Of a DNA stretch of 64,000 bases, positions 35,980 to 44,512 are shown piece after piece; positions within the stretch are counted from its first letter, which is position 1, and every line of letters starts with the position of its first letter. Origin of the DNA: Streptomyces griseoincarnatus (GTDB lineage: Bacteria; Actinomycetota; Actinomycetes; Streptomycetales; Streptomycetaceae). Made by a program: the position numbers and the translations under genes. The stretch covers positions 124,001-188,000 of the forward strand of contig BMTH01000005.1 of the NCBI GenBank assembly GCA_014649575.1. Direction: 5' to 3'. Below the pieces are notes generated by a model. It had not been told where the DNA came from. It saw only the letters and a program-made list of their open reading frames with translations, and made no database searches.

Positions 35980-36267
35980 GGGCCGGTGCTCGGTGATCCA
36001 TCGGGCGGCGAGGAGCCCGAGGCGGCGGTGAGGACGGCGGCGGCGATGACGGTGGCGTTCAGGCCGAGGGCGTCGGCGACGAGGGCGCCGGGGCCGGCTC
36101 ACTGGTCAGGCCGAACGTCTCGAGCCGATGAGCGGGACGGTGGTGCGCTCCAGACCGGCCAGGCCACCGACGCAGACGTTGACGATGACCAGCAGGGTGA
36201 ACTGCAGCGAGTTCTCCCGCAGACCCAGCCGGACGGGCCGCCCGGCCGTGGTGGGCGTGGCGTTCAC
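35980..36267 (-). pseudogene. MFS transporter remnant with large internal deletion
   Basis: From GTG 36267 the minus strand encodes the N-terminus of an MFS permease (LRENSLQFTLLVIVNVCVGG then LAGLERTTVPLIG). After a frame change it reads ETFGLT, then ADALGLNATVIAAAVLTAAS, and in a further frame LGLLAARWITEHR, which resembles the extreme C-terminus of such permeases. About 300-350 central residues are missing. At least two frame changes are needed, so this is a relic rather than a sequencing error. Confidence 0.65.
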
Positions 36268-36512
36268 GGGCGGATCTCCTCCGTGCCTCGGGTGGGCTGC
36301 TGTCCGCGGGTGCTCACGTGACCGCCCGCCGCCGAGGACGGCGGCATGGATGCCGTCCGTCCGTCTCCTGAGACCGGCGACGGCCACGGCGTGCTCGCGG
36401 CGTAGGTTTTCGAGCGACGGCGGTCCGGGCGGGACCGATGGCGACGAGGGGCGCTCATGTGCGTGAGGTTGCTCTACGTCTTTTCGTCCGGGAGAAGCAC
36501 CGAACGGGCTAA

Positions 36513-36824
<312 letters not shown>

Positions 36825-36828
36825 GCGC

Positions 36829-36848
36829 GGCGCCGCCAGGGCGGCGTC
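36829..36848. terminator. Weak hairpin between convergent genes
   Basis: GGCGCCGCC and GGCGGCGTC pair with one mismatch around a 2-base gap, directly after the repressor stop and at the end of the TauE remnant. Confidence 0.35.
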
Positions 36849-37287
36849 TCACGTCACCCCGTCGGCGAGCATGAAGGCGGCCACAGCCAGCAGGACGACG
36901 GCGAAGACGCGTTGCAGGCGGGGTCCGGGGACCTTCACGGCGAGGCGTTTGCCGTCCCAGGCGCCCAGGACGGCGGTGGCGACGAAGGGGCCGATCACCG
37001 CCCGGTCGAGGGAGACGGCGGCGCCCGAGCGGGTGGCGAGCGAGGCCAGGGAGTCGGCCGTGATGACCAGCAGGCTGGTGCCGACGGCGGCCCGCATCTC
37101 GAAGGCCCGGCGGCAGGGCGGCGCCGACCGCCGGCCGGGACAGGGACAGGTGGACGGCGCCGGGCGCGTGCCCGGCCCTCCACTCCTGTGCCTCGCGCAC
37201 GTCGAGCAGTACGGCGGTGCCGTCGCCGGTGCGGGTGCGGGCATGCTCGGGGGTGAGGCGGCCGGTGCCACGGCGGAAGAGGAACAT
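36849..37287 (-). pseudogene. Rhodanese::TauE/SafE fusion remnant
   Basis: The first frame from ATG 37287 gives a rhodanese N-terminus: TVLLDVR-like AVLLDVREAQEWRAGHAPGA, then VHLSLSR. It stops resembling a rhodanese before the active-site Cys. A second frame, from about 37110 down, gives the C-terminal part of a TauE/SafE exporter (AAVGTSLLVITADSLASLA, PFVATAVLGAWDGKRLA, FAVVLLAVAAFMLADG). An ancestral rhodanese-tauE pair has apparently been joined by deletion with loss of frame. The gene sits 36 bases behind the first CstB-like gene, so it once belonged to that operon. Confidence 0.7.
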
Positions 37288-37323
37288 GGTGGTGCCGTTG
37301 CCTTGCGTGAGCGGATGGGGTGA

Positions 37324-38688
37324 TCAGTGGCGGGTCACGGTCAGGCCCGCCTCGCCGGCGGCGTCGAAGCCGTCGTCGACGGCGACCACGTCGCGGCCGG
37401 CGGCGTCCAGCAGGGAGGCGGCGATCGCCGCGCGCATCCCGCCGGCGCAGTGCACCCACACGGTCCCGGACGGCACCTCGTCGAGGCGGCCGTGCAATTG
37501 GTGGATCGGGATGTGCACCGCTCCCTCGACGTGGCCCGCGGCCCGTTCGGAGTCGCGGCGCACGTCCAGCACCACCACGTCCTCGCCGCGCTCGCGCACG
37601 CCGGCCAGGTCGGCGAAGCGGGCGCGCGGGAAGGAGGCGAGCTCCTCGCCGGCGCGTACCCAGCCGACCGGTTCACCGGTGGCGGCGGCGGCCGGGCGGT
37701 CGATGCCCACCCGTGCGAGTTCCCGCTGAGCGTCGGCGACATGTTCGGGAGTGTCGGCGAGCAGGGTGACGGGCTTGCCCCACGGGATCAGCCAGGCCAG
37801 GTAGGTGGCGAGCTTGCCGTCCCTCTCGAAGTTGAACGACCCGGCCACGTGCCCCTCGGCGAAGGCCGTGCGGCTGCGCAGGTCCACCACCCACTCGCCC
37901 GCCGCCAGCCGCCGCGCGATCTGCCCGGCGTCGGCCCGCTCCGGCGGGGTGAGGTCGACGGGCGCGGGCCCGGCGGCGTTGGCCGGGCCCATGTGCGCGT
38001 AGTACGCGGGCACGTCGTCGAGTCCGGCCAGCACCCGCTCCACGAAGGTGTCCACATCCAGGGTCAGCGCATCGTTGGCCTTGCGCTCCCCGCCGATCGT
38101 GGTCGAGTCCCCCTCGGCCTGCGAGGAGGAGCAGAAACTGCCGAAGCCGTGGGTGGGCAGCACCGGGACCTCGTCGTCCAGTTCGTCGGCCAGCCGGTGG
38201 GCGGAGGCGTGCTGGGCACGCGCCAGCTCCTCGGTCAGCCGCGGCTCGACCAGGTCCGGCCGGCCCACGGCACCGATCAGCAACGACCCGCCGGTGAACG
38301 CCGCCGCACCGCGCCCGTCCTCCTCCATGACGTAGGAGGTGTGGTGCGGGGTGTGCCCGGGGGTGGCGAGCGCGCGCAGCACCAGGCCCTCGTCCACCGT
38401 CACGGTGTCGCCGTCGGCCACCGGGGTACGGGCGAAGGACACCCGCGCACCGGCCGGCACCAGGTAGGAGGCGCCGGTCACCCGGGCCAGCTCCAGGCCG
38501 CCGGTGACGTAGTCGTTGTGCACATGGGTCTCTGCCACATAGGCGATGCGCACCCCGCGCTTCGCCGCTGCGGCGATCACCTGGTCGATGTCGCGCGGCG
38601 GATCGACGACCACCGCGCCGCGGGCGCCGCCGGCCAGGTAGCTGCGGTTGCCCAGGCCCTCGATTTCCAGGGTGTCGACGAAGAACAC
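37324..38688 (-). CDS. CstB-like persulfide dioxygenase / sulfurtransferase (MBL-pseudorhodanese-rhodanese), copy 1
   Basis: A 454-residue three-domain protein. The metallo-beta-lactamase domain has ETHVHNDYVTGG (iron-binding HxHxD) and TPGHTPHHTSYV, plus LPTHGFGSFCSSSQ. Next is a rhodanese domain without Cys (WVVDLRSRTAFAEGHVAGSF), then an active rhodanese (VVLDVRRDSERAAGHVEGAV and WVHCAGGMRAAIA with the catalytic Cys). This is the architecture of S. aureus CstB, which oxidises persulfides to thiosulfate. GTG 38688 follows GGAGGAG. An ATACC/GGTAT operator sits about 25 bases upstream. Confidence 0.9.
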   Translation of the reverse strand: MFFVDTLEIEGLGNRSYLAGGARGAVVVDPPRDIDQVIAAAAKRGVRIAYVAETHVHNDYVTGGLELARVTGASYLVPAGARVSFARTPVADGDTVTVDEGLVLRALATPGHTPHHTSYVMEEDGRGAAAFTGGSLLIGAVGRPDLVEPRLTEELARAQHASAHRLADELDDEVPVLPTHGFGSFCSSSQAEGDSTTIGGERKANDALTLDVDTFVERVLAGLDDVPAYYAHMGPANAAGPAPVDLTPPERADAGQIARRLAAGEWVVDLRSRTAFAEGHVAGSFNFERDGKLATYLAWLIPWGKPVTLLADTPEHVADAQRELARVGIDRPAAAATGEPVGWVRAGEELASFPRARFADLAGVRERGEDVVVLDVRRDSERAAGHVEGAVHIPIHQLHGRLDEVPSGTVWVHCAGGMRAAIAASLLDAAGRDVVAVDDGFDAAGEAGLTVTRH

Positions 38689-38712
38689 GGCTGCGGCTCC
38701 TCCAGAAGGACT

Positions 38713-38732
38713 GTATACCTCGGGGGGTATCC
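38713..38732. promoter_or_regulatory. CstR-type operator upstream of CstB-like copy 1
   Basis: GTATACCTCGGGGGGTATCC reads GGATACCCCCCGAGGTATAC on the gene's strand, with ATACC/GGTAT arms around a G-rich core. It lies about 25 bases upstream of the GTG start at 38688. Confidence 0.7.
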
Positions 38733-38814
38733 GGTTCACTCACCCTGACAGAGATACAGGGGGTTTTTCCGGTCTCCGTCCGGATGGCTCGTCCGGTATT
38801 GCGTTCACCGCGGC

Positions 38815-38833
38815 GGGTACCCGCCGGGGTATC
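38815..38833. promoter_or_regulatory. CstR-type operator upstream of the DUF302 gene
   Basis: GGGTACCCGCCGGGGTATC contains GTACCC and GGGGTAT arms around a short core, about 40 bases upstream of the DUF302 start. It is weaker than the other copies (first arm GTACCC instead of ATACCCC). Confidence 0.5.
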
Positions 38834-38873
38834 AAGGCAACCAGGCATTCAGCATCGAAGGGATCAGCGCACC

Positions 38874-39269
38874 GTGGCTTACGACCGCACCGTCCGCCTG
38901 ACCGACACGGACTTCGGCACTGCCGTCGCCGCTGTCCGCCGGGCCCTGGCCGACCAGGGGTTCGGCGTCCTCACCGAGATCGACGTGCGGGCCACCCTGA
39001 AGGCCAAGCTCGACCATGACATGGAGGACTACTTGATCCTGGGCGCCTGCAACCCGCCCCTGGCCCACCGGGCGCTGGAGGCCGACCGCTCCATCGGACT
39101 GCTTCTGCCCTGCAACGTCGTCGTCCGTCGCGACGGCGACCATGCGCTCGTCCAGGCTCTCGACCCGGGCACCATGGTCACCCTCACCGGACTCGACGCC
39201 CTCGCGCCCGTCGCCGACGAGGCCACCGCCCGCCTGGACGCGGCCTTGAGTTCCCTGTCCGCCGCCTGA
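38874..39269 (+). CDS. DUF302-domain protein
   Basis: A 131-residue protein with DUF302 hallmarks: FGTAVAAVRRALADQGFGVL, TEIDVRATLKAKL, YLILGACNPPLAHRALEAD and IGLLLPCNVVVRR. The domain is frequently found near sulfur and thiol genes, with one or two conserved Cys (here in GACNPP and LPCNVV). Its function is unproven. The GTG at 38874 follows GAAGGGA. It is divergent from the CstB-like gene, with operator-like sequences in between. Confidence 0.82.
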   Translation: MAYDRTVRLTDTDFGTAVAAVRRALADQGFGVLTEIDVRATLKAKLDHDMEDYLILGACNPPLAHRALEADRSIGLLLPCNVVVRRDGDHALVQALDPGTMVTLTGLDALAPVADEATARLDAALSSLSAA

Positions 39270-39431
39270 CCCACCCAGACCAGGGGGCACGTGCGGCAGG
39301 GCCGGCCGGTGGCCACGTGCGCCAGGACCGCTGTGCAGCGGCAGTCCGCCGGCCACGGAACCGGGGAGGACGGCAGGGCCACGGGGAGGTGCTCCGCCAC
39401 GGGTGTCCTCATCTGGCCGGAGCCGAGTGTT

Positions 39432-39698
39432 TCAGGAAAGGGAGAGGAAGAGCTTCTCCATCTTCTGGGTGTCGAGGCTGTCGGCGCCGCCCTCCTGGGT
39501 CAGGCACTCCTTCAGGCCGCTGGCGACGATGGCGAAGCCGGCGCGGTCCAGCGCGCGGTTGACCGCGGCGAGCTGGGTGACGACGTCCTCGCAGTCGCGT
39601 CCTTCTTCCAGCATGCGTACGACGCCGGCGAGCTGGCCCTGGGCGCGCTTGAGGCGGTTGGCGGCCGACCGTACCTGGTCGGCGGGGAGCTGGACCAT
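39432..39698 (-). CDS. CsoR-family repressor, CstR type, second copy
   Basis: An 88-residue DUF156 repressor. Cys36 and Cys65 are again 28 residues apart (GRDCEDVVTQL and IVASGLKEC), and Gly occupies the copper-His position. It is clearly homologous to the first copy (shared [20 protein letters not shown]) but diverged at both ends. It follows the thioredoxin gene at a 40-base spacing, probably in one transcript, with the operator upstream of thioredoxin. Two paralogues in one island may act on the same sites or form mixed tetramers. Confidence 0.85.
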   Translation of the reverse strand: MVQLPADQVRSAANRLKRAQGQLAGVVRMLEEGRDCEDVVTQLAAVNRALDRAGFAIVASGLKECLTQEGGADSLDTQKMEKLFLSLS

Positions 39699-39738
39699 GG
39701 GGTGTCCTCTCGAAGGGCCGGCCGGGGGCCGGCGGTGG

Positions 39739-40107
39739 TCACTGGCTCGAGCGCTGGGTGGCGAGGGAGGCGCGGACCTCGTCCATGTCGAGCTCGCGGA
39801 CGGAGGCGATCAGCCGGTCCAGGGCTTGGGGCGGCAGGGCGCCGGGCTGGGAGAAGACCAGGACGCCTTCGCGGAAGGCCATCAGAGTGGGGATCGAGGT
39901 GATGTCCGCGGCGGTGGCGAGGGCCTGCTCGGTCTCGGTGTCGACCTTGCCGAAGACGATGTCGGAGTGGACCTCGGAGGCCTTCTCGTAGACGGGGGCG
40001 AACATCCGGCACGGTCCGCACCAGGCGGCCCAGAAGTCGACGAGGACGATGTCGTTGCCGGTGACGGTGTTCTCGAAGTCGGCGGCGGTGAGTGCGACGG
40101 TGCTCAT
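39739..40107 (-). CDS. trxA: Thioredoxin
   Basis: A 122-residue thioredoxin with the active site FWAAWCGPCRMFAPV, the cis-Pro loop TSIPTLMAF and normal length. It reduces disulfides and protein persulfides; beside rhodaneses and persulfide dioxygenases it probably recycles sulfurtransferase Cys persulfides. A good ATACCCCCTGGGGTA operator lies about 40 bases upstream, so it appears to be part of the CstR regulon rather than the housekeeping copy. Confidence 0.92.
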   Translation of the reverse strand: MSTVALTAADFENTVTGNDIVLVDFWAAWCGPCRMFAPVYEKASEVHSDIVFGKVDTETEQALATAADITSIPTLMAFREGVLVFSQPGALPPQALDRLIASVRELDMDEVRASLATQRSSQ

Positions 40108-40143
40108 GGGGAGATTCCTTCCGTTTCGCCGAAGGAGCGGCTT

Positions 40144-40161
40144 TCATACCCCCTGGGGTAA
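40144..40161. promoter_or_regulatory. CstR-type operator upstream of the thioredoxin-cstR2 operon
   Basis: ATACCCCCTGGGGTA is a palindrome with an AT-flanked G/C core, about 40 bases upstream of the thioredoxin ATG and about 100 bases beyond the end of the TauE gene. Confidence 0.75.
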
Positions 40162-40262
40162 GCAACACCGGAACGGGACGGGGCATTCCCCGGACGGCAC
40201 GACATGCCGCTGCCCCGGCGCGCCGAAGGGGGTGCGCCGGGGCAGCAGGGGTTCGGTGTCCG

Positions 40263-41123
40263 CTAGGTCCCGCGGACGGCGCGTCGCAGCGGGCAGCGGG
40301 CGACGAAGCCGTAGCAGACGCCCGCTCCGGCGCCCAGCGCGGCGAGGGCGGCGAGGATCGGGACCGCGATGTGGGCGGGTGCCTGCTGGAGCAGGACGAA
40401 GGTGCCCATGGCGAGCACGAACCAGGCGAAGAGACGGGAGAGGACGTGGGCGGGGACGCGGCCGGCCAGCCGCGCTCCGACAAAGCTGCCGACGACGGCG
40501 AACCCGGTGACGGCCAGGGTCAGGGTCCAGTCGATCTGGACGCTCGACAGGTAGCCGGCGAAGCCCGCGGCGGACTTCATGGCGATGACCAGCAGTGAGG
40601 TGCCGACGGCCACCGGCATCGGCAGGCCGCCCAGCAGGGCCAGGGCGGGGACGACGAGGAAGCCGCCGCCCGCGCCCACCAGACCGGTGGCCAGGCCGAC
40701 GGCCGCGCCGTCCAGCAGGACCCGCCCCACCGGGAGCCGCTCGGGGGCCCGGTCGGGGTCGACGTTCCTGCGGCCCCGGAGCATGGCGGCGGCGGTGACG
40801 ATCATCATGACCGCGAAGGCGATCAGCAGCACGACGTCGGGGATGTGGCCGCCGACGAGCCCGCCGGTGTAGGCGCCGGCCATGCCGGCCGCTCCGAACA
40901 GGACGCCCGTGCGCCAGCGGACCCGTCCGCCGCGGGCATGGCTGACCATGCCCACGGCGGAGGTGACGCCGACGACGAACAGCGAGGTGGCGATGGCCTC
41001 CTTGGCGTCCATGCCCGCGACGTAGACCAGCAGCGGCACGGTCAGGATCGACCCGCCTCCCCCGAGCAGTCCGAGGGAGACGCCGACCAGCAGCGCGAGA
41101 ACGAGGACGAGCGTCAGCGTCAT
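40263..41123 (-). CDS. TauE/SafE-family sulfite/sulfonate exporter
   Basis: A 286-residue membrane protein with about eight hydrophobic helices: LVLALLVGVSLGLLGGGGSI (with the glycine-rich TauE signature), a second copy GLATGLVGAGGGFLVVPALA, and VAVGTSLLVIAMKSAAGF. TauE is part of the S. aureus cst operon, where it is thought to export sulfite or thiosulfate made by CstB. It follows the rhodanese-membrane gene at the end of a four-gene operon. ATG 41123 is chosen; a GTG at 41132 overlaps the previous stop. Confidence 0.9.
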   Translation of the reverse strand: MTLTLVLVLALLVGVSLGLLGGGGSILTVPLLVYVAGMDAKEAIATSLFVVGVTSAVGMVSHARGGRVRWRTGVLFGAAGMAGAYTGGLVGGHIPDVVLLIAFAVMMIVTAAAMLRGRRNVDPDRAPERLPVGRVLLDGAAVGLATGLVGAGGGFLVVPALALLGGLPMPVAVGTSLLVIAMKSAAGFAGYLSSVQIDWTLTLAVTGFAVVGSFVGARLAGRVPAHVLSRLFAWFVLAMGTFVLLQQAPAHIAVPILAALAALGAGAGVCYGFVARCPLRRAVRGT

Positions 41124-41128
41124 GACGG

Positions 41129-41710
41129 TCACCTGCCGTCGGCGAGCTGGGTGACGGCCTTGCGCGGGTCGAAGGACGGGGTGCGGTTCCACGGCATCTT
41201 CGACAGCATCACGCCCATGGCGCAGGTGTTGCTGATCGCGGCGAAGGCGAGCCCGCCGCCGACGAACGCGGACAGTGCCTGCAGGCCGGGAACAACGAAG
41301 CTGCCGAGGGCGCCGACCAGCACCAGGGAGCCGGCGACCAGGCGGACCTGGCGCTCCATGTCCCAGCGCTCCTGGCCGTAGTTGGTCGGGGCGCCGGACT
41401 TCTCCCAGGCCGTCATGCCGCCCGACAGGACCGCGAGGCCGGGAAGCCCGGCCTCGGCGAGGGCCCGTTCGGCCTGGCCGGCACGCCGGCCGGAGCGGCA
41501 CACCAGCACCACGTCGGTGTCCAGGTGCTTCGTCAGCTCCTCGCGGTGTTCGCGCAGGGTGTCGAGCGGGACGTTGTAGGAGCCGGGAATGTGCGCTCCC
41601 TCGTACTCGGCGGGGGTGCGGACGTCGAGCAGCCGGGGAGGGTTGGCCGAGTCGAGCCGGGTGCGCAGTTCGTCGATGGTCAGGCCGCGAGGGGTGGTCG
41701 GGGTGGTCAC
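41129..41710 (-). CDS. Rhodanese with C-terminal membrane domain (YgaP-like)
   Basis: A 193-residue protein. The rhodanese domain (about 10-110) has RLLDVRTPAEYEGAHIPGS and the active-site loop LVCRSGRRAGQA (Cys71). A DUF2892-type pair of hydrophobic helices follows (VRLVAGSLVLVGALGSFVV and FVGGGLAFAAISNTCAMGVM). This is the E. coli YgaP design, a membrane-anchored sulfurtransferase. GTG 41710 overlaps the upstream CstB-like stop by 4 bases, so translation is coupled. Confidence 0.9.
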   Translation of the reverse strand: MTTPTTPRGLTIDELRTRLDSANPPRLLDVRTPAEYEGAHIPGSYNVPLDTLREHREELTKHLDTDVVLVCRSGRRAGQAERALAEAGLPGLAVLSGGMTAWEKSGAPTNYGQERWDMERQVRLVAGSLVLVGALGSFVVPGLQALSAFVGGGLAFAAISNTCAMGVMLSKMPWNRTPSFDPRKAVTQLADGR

Positions 41711-43110
41711 GCGGTGATCTCCTGTCGGTTGTCGTGAGGCTCGGGAGTGTCGGAGGCGAGGGGGCACAGCCCGAGGTCGAGGGCGTGGTCGAAGCTGTCG
41801 TCGACGGCGACGACGTCACGGCCGCGGGCGTGGAGCAGCGCGGCGACGACCCCGGCGCGGTAGCCGCCGGCGCAGTGCACCCAGACGCGGCCCGCGGGGA
41901 TCTCCTCGAGGCGGCCCGGCACCTCGTGGATGGGGATGTGCACCGAGCCCGGGATGTGTGCCTCGGTGCGCTCCTGGTCGCGGCGCACGTCCAGGACGAC
42001 GAACTCGTCACCGCCGGTCAGGGCGCTCTTGAGGTCCCCGAAGGTGGCGCGCTCGTAGGCGGCCAGGGTCGCGCCGCCTGCCCAGTCCTCGGGTCCGCCG
42101 GTGGCCATGGCGGCCGGGCGGTCGATGCCGATGCGGACGAGCTCGCGCTGAGCCTCGGCCACGTCCTCGGCGGTCTCGCCCAGCAGGGTGAGGGGGGTAC
42201 CCCACGGGATCAGCCACCCCAGGTAGGTGACGAACTGGCCGTCCAGGCCGAAGTTGAGGCTGCCGGCCACGTGCCCGGCGGCGAAAGCCGTGCGGTCGCG
42301 CAGGTCCACCACCCATTCCCCGGCGTCGATCCGGCGCCGCAGCTCGGCCGGGTCGGCGACGGACGGCGCGGACAGGTCCGGCTTGCCGGGCCCACCGGAG
42401 TTGGCCGCGCCCATGTGGGCGTAGTAGGCCGGGTAGGCGTCCAGGCCCGCCAGGAGCTGGGCGACGTAGGCCGCCTCGTCGGCGGTCAGCGCGGCGTTGG
42501 TGCGCTTCTCCTCGCCGATGGTGCTGGCCAGGCCGGTGGCCTGGGTGGCGGAGCAGAACGAGCCGAACCCGTGGGTGGGGTAGACGGCCGTCTCGTCCGG
42601 CAGTTCCTCGGCCAGCCGGCGCGCCGAGCGCCACTGGGCGCGCACCAGGGTGTCGGTGTGGTCCGGGCCGAGCAGATCGGGGCGTCCGGTGGTGCCGTAC
42701 AGCAGGGAACCGCCGGTGAACACCGCGACCTGCTCCCCGTCGGCCTCGAGGGCGTAGGAGAGGTGGGTGTGGGTGTGGCCCGGGGTGTGGATCACCCGCA
42801 CCCGCATGGTGTCGCCGACCTCGATGACCTGGCCGTCGCGGACGGGGGTCCGCTCGTAGGAGACCTCGTCGTCGGCGTTCACCAGGTACTGGGCGCCCAC
42901 CTCGCGGGCCAGGGCCAGGCCGCCGGTGACGTAGTCGTTGTGGATGTGCGTCTCGAACACGTGGGTGATCCGTACTCCGGCGGCGTCGGCCAGCGCGGTG
43001 ACGCGGTCGTAGTCGCGCTGAGGGTCGACCACCAGGGCCACAGAGCCGTCGTGGGCGAGGTAGGTGCGGTCCCCCAGACCGGGGGTCTCGACGGGCAGAA
43101 CGGTGATCAT
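41707..43110 (-). CDS. CstB-like persulfide dioxygenase / sulfurtransferase, copy 2
   Basis: A 467-residue homologue of copy 1 with the same three domains: MBL (ETHIHNDYVTGG, HTPGHTHTHLSYA, YPTHGFGSFCSATQ), Cys-less rhodanese (WVVDLRDRTAFAAGHVAGSL), and active rhodanese (VVLDVRRDQERTEAHIPGSV, then WVHCAGGYRAGVV). It is clearly diverged from copy 1, arguing against a very recent duplication. The start ATG at 43110 overlaps the stop of the preceding small rhodanese by 4 bases. It is the second gene of the operon led by paired operators. Confidence 0.9.
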   Translation of the reverse strand: MITVLPVETPGLGDRTYLAHDGSVALVVDPQRDYDRVTALADAAGVRITHVFETHIHNDYVTGGLALAREVGAQYLVNADDEVSYERTPVRDGQVIEVGDTMRVRVIHTPGHTHTHLSYALEADGEQVAVFTGGSLLYGTTGRPDLLGPDHTDTLVRAQWRSARRLAEELPDETAVYPTHGFGSFCSATQATGLASTIGEEKRTNAALTADEAAYVAQLLAGLDAYPAYYAHMGAANSGGPGKPDLSAPSVADPAELRRRIDAGEWVVDLRDRTAFAAGHVAGSLNFGLDGQFVTYLGWLIPWGTPLTLLGETAEDVAEAQRELVRIGIDRPAAMATGGPEDWAGGATLAAYERATFGDLKSALTGGDEFVVLDVRRDQERTEAHIPGSVHIPIHEVPGRLEEIPAGRVWVHCAGGYRAGVVAALLHARGRDVVAVDDSFDHALDLGLCPLASDTPEPHDNRQEITA

Positions 43111-43472
43111 CGCGTCTCCTCGGTGGTGGCTGGGGCGGTGGAGGCGGTGGGGGTGCCAGGCTCGTCGCCGGTGACCGCGGGGCGGCCGGCGGCGATCCAG
43201 GCGGCGGTGCCGCCGCTGACGCTGTGGGCGTCGTAGCCCAGGTCGCGGAGCAGGGAGGTCGCCTGTGCGCTGCGGCCGCCGCCCTGACAGATGACGTGGA
43301 CCGGCCGGTCCTTGGGCAGTTCGGCGAGGGCCGGCGGGAGGTCGGGCAGCGGTGCCGACCGGGCGCCGGGGACGTGGCCGGCGCGGTACTCGCCGCGGTT
43401 GCGGACGTCGATGACGAGGACGCCCGTCGCGTGCGCCTCGGCAAACCTCTGCTGGTCGATCTCGGGAACCAT
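43107..43472 (-). CDS. Single-domain rhodanese (sulfurtransferase)
   Basis: A 121-residue soluble rhodanese: VLVIDVRNRGEYRAGHVPGA and the active loop VHVICQGGGRSAQA (Cys62), with an added disordered Thr/Pro-rich tail. It is the first gene of a coupled operon (rhodanese, CstB-like, rhodanese-membrane, TauE), all overlapping or nearly so. It probably accepts or delivers sulfane sulfur for the dioxygenase. Two operator palindromes precede it. Confidence 0.9.
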   Translation of the reverse strand: MVPEIDQQRFAEAHATGVLVIDVRNRGEYRAGHVPGARSAPLPDLPPALAELPKDRPVHVICQGGGRSAQATSLLRDLGYDAHSVSGGTAAWIAAGRPAVTGDEPGTPTASTAPATTEETR

Positions 43473-43502
43473 GCGGGGAACTCCTGCTCACTTACCTTCA
43501 GT

Positions 43503-43521
43503 GATACCCGGGGGGGTATGC
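43503..43521. promoter_or_regulatory. CstR-type operator 1 of the rhodanese-cstB-tauE operon
   Basis: ATACCCGGGGGGGTAT is a palindrome with ATACCC/GGGTAT arms, about 32 bases upstream of the rhodanese ATG. Confidence 0.75.
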
Positions 43522-43549
43522 ATGAGCTCAACCGTAGCAGGATCCGGTT

Positions 43550-43567
43550 TATGCCCCGGGGGGTATT
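43550..43567. promoter_or_regulatory. CstR-type operator 2 of the rhodanese-cstB-tauE operon
   Basis: ATGCCCCGGGGGGTAT lies 47 bases from operator 1. Paired sites could bind two repressor tetramers. The second site may also serve transcription to the right, toward the DsbA-like gene. Confidence 0.65.
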
Positions 43568-43885
43568 CGGAAGCGATGTGCCTCACTCGGCCGGGGCTCC
43601 GCGCCCGCCGTGGAACGGAGGAGGCGACGGACGGGGTGCTGCGCCGCTCCGCAAGCAAGCCGGGAGCACGCCCGTGAGGGCCTGAGTGCGAGGCGAGGGA
43701 CGCGTGCACGGATTCCGTGCTGTGCTGCCTTCTGGTTCCGGCCGCCGTGCTGCTGTCGTCCCTGTGCGGGACGGGGCAGTCCGCGACGGCATCCGTCCGC
43801 GCCGAACCGGCTTCCGCCGCAGTCGACATACGGCCCGCAGTGGGCCCTCTCGGCGGCGAGACCGCTGGGGAGCAGGGCGGCGTCG

Positions 43886-44512
43886 ATGTCCGCGAAGCCG
43901 ATGACCCCTGAGGCACAGGAGCCGGCCAACCCGGAACTGCTCGCCCTGGCCCGCCGGGACACCGCCGATCCGCTCGTCCTCGGCAGTCCGGACGCACCCG
44001 TCGTGCTGATCGAGTACTCCGACTTCCAGTGCCCCTTCTGCGGCCGCTTCGCCCGCGAGACCAAGCCGGCCCTGGTCCGCGACTACGTCGACAAGGGCAT
44101 CCTGCGCATCGAGTGGCGCGACTTCCCCGTCTTCGGCGCCGAGTCCGACCAGGCCGCACGAGCCGGCTGGGCGGCCGGACGGCAGAACCGCTTCTGGCGG
44201 TTACACGACGAGGCCTACGCCGAACCGCGCCGCCGCAACGCGGGCGACTTCGGCGAGGACGATCACCTCGCCACGGCCCGCCAGGCCGGCGTCGAGGGCC
44301 TCGCACGGTTCGAGAAGGACATGGCCTCCGACGCCGCCCACCAGGCGGTCACCCGCGAGAGCGACGAGGGCTACGGCATCGGCGTCACCAGCACCCCCGC
44401 CTTCCTGATCAACGGCCGGCCCGTGCTCGGCGCGCAGCCCACGGACGTCTTCACCGACGTCATCGACGAGGCGGCCGAACAGGCCCGGCAGCAGGAAGAC
44501 GGCGATGAGTGA
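43886..44512 (+). CDS. DsbA-like thiol oxidoreductase (thioredoxin fold)
   Basis: A 208-residue DsbA-family protein: VLIEYSDFQCPFCGRFARET with the CPFC active site (Cys49/Cys52), the DsbA helical insert, and the cis-Pro loop GVTSTPAFLINGRPVLG. The ATG at 43886 gives no signal peptide. A signal-like stretch (LLVPAAVLLSSLC) exists upstream in another frame from 43717, so the export signal may have been lost by frameshift. One Leu is encoded by the rare TTA codon at 44201, implying bldA dependence. The stop overlaps the CcdA-like pseudogene by 8 bases; together they once formed a thiol-redox pair. Confidence 0.82.
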   Translation: MSAKPMTPEAQEPANPELLALARRDTADPLVLGSPDAPVVLIEYSDFQCPFCGRFARETKPALVRDYVDKGILRIEWRDFPVFGAESDQAARAGWAAGRQNRFWRLHDEAYAEPRRRNAGDFGEDDHLATARQAGVEGLARFEKDMASDAAHQAVTRESDEGYGIGVTSTPAFLINGRPVLGAQPTDVFTDVIDEAAEQARQQEDGDE

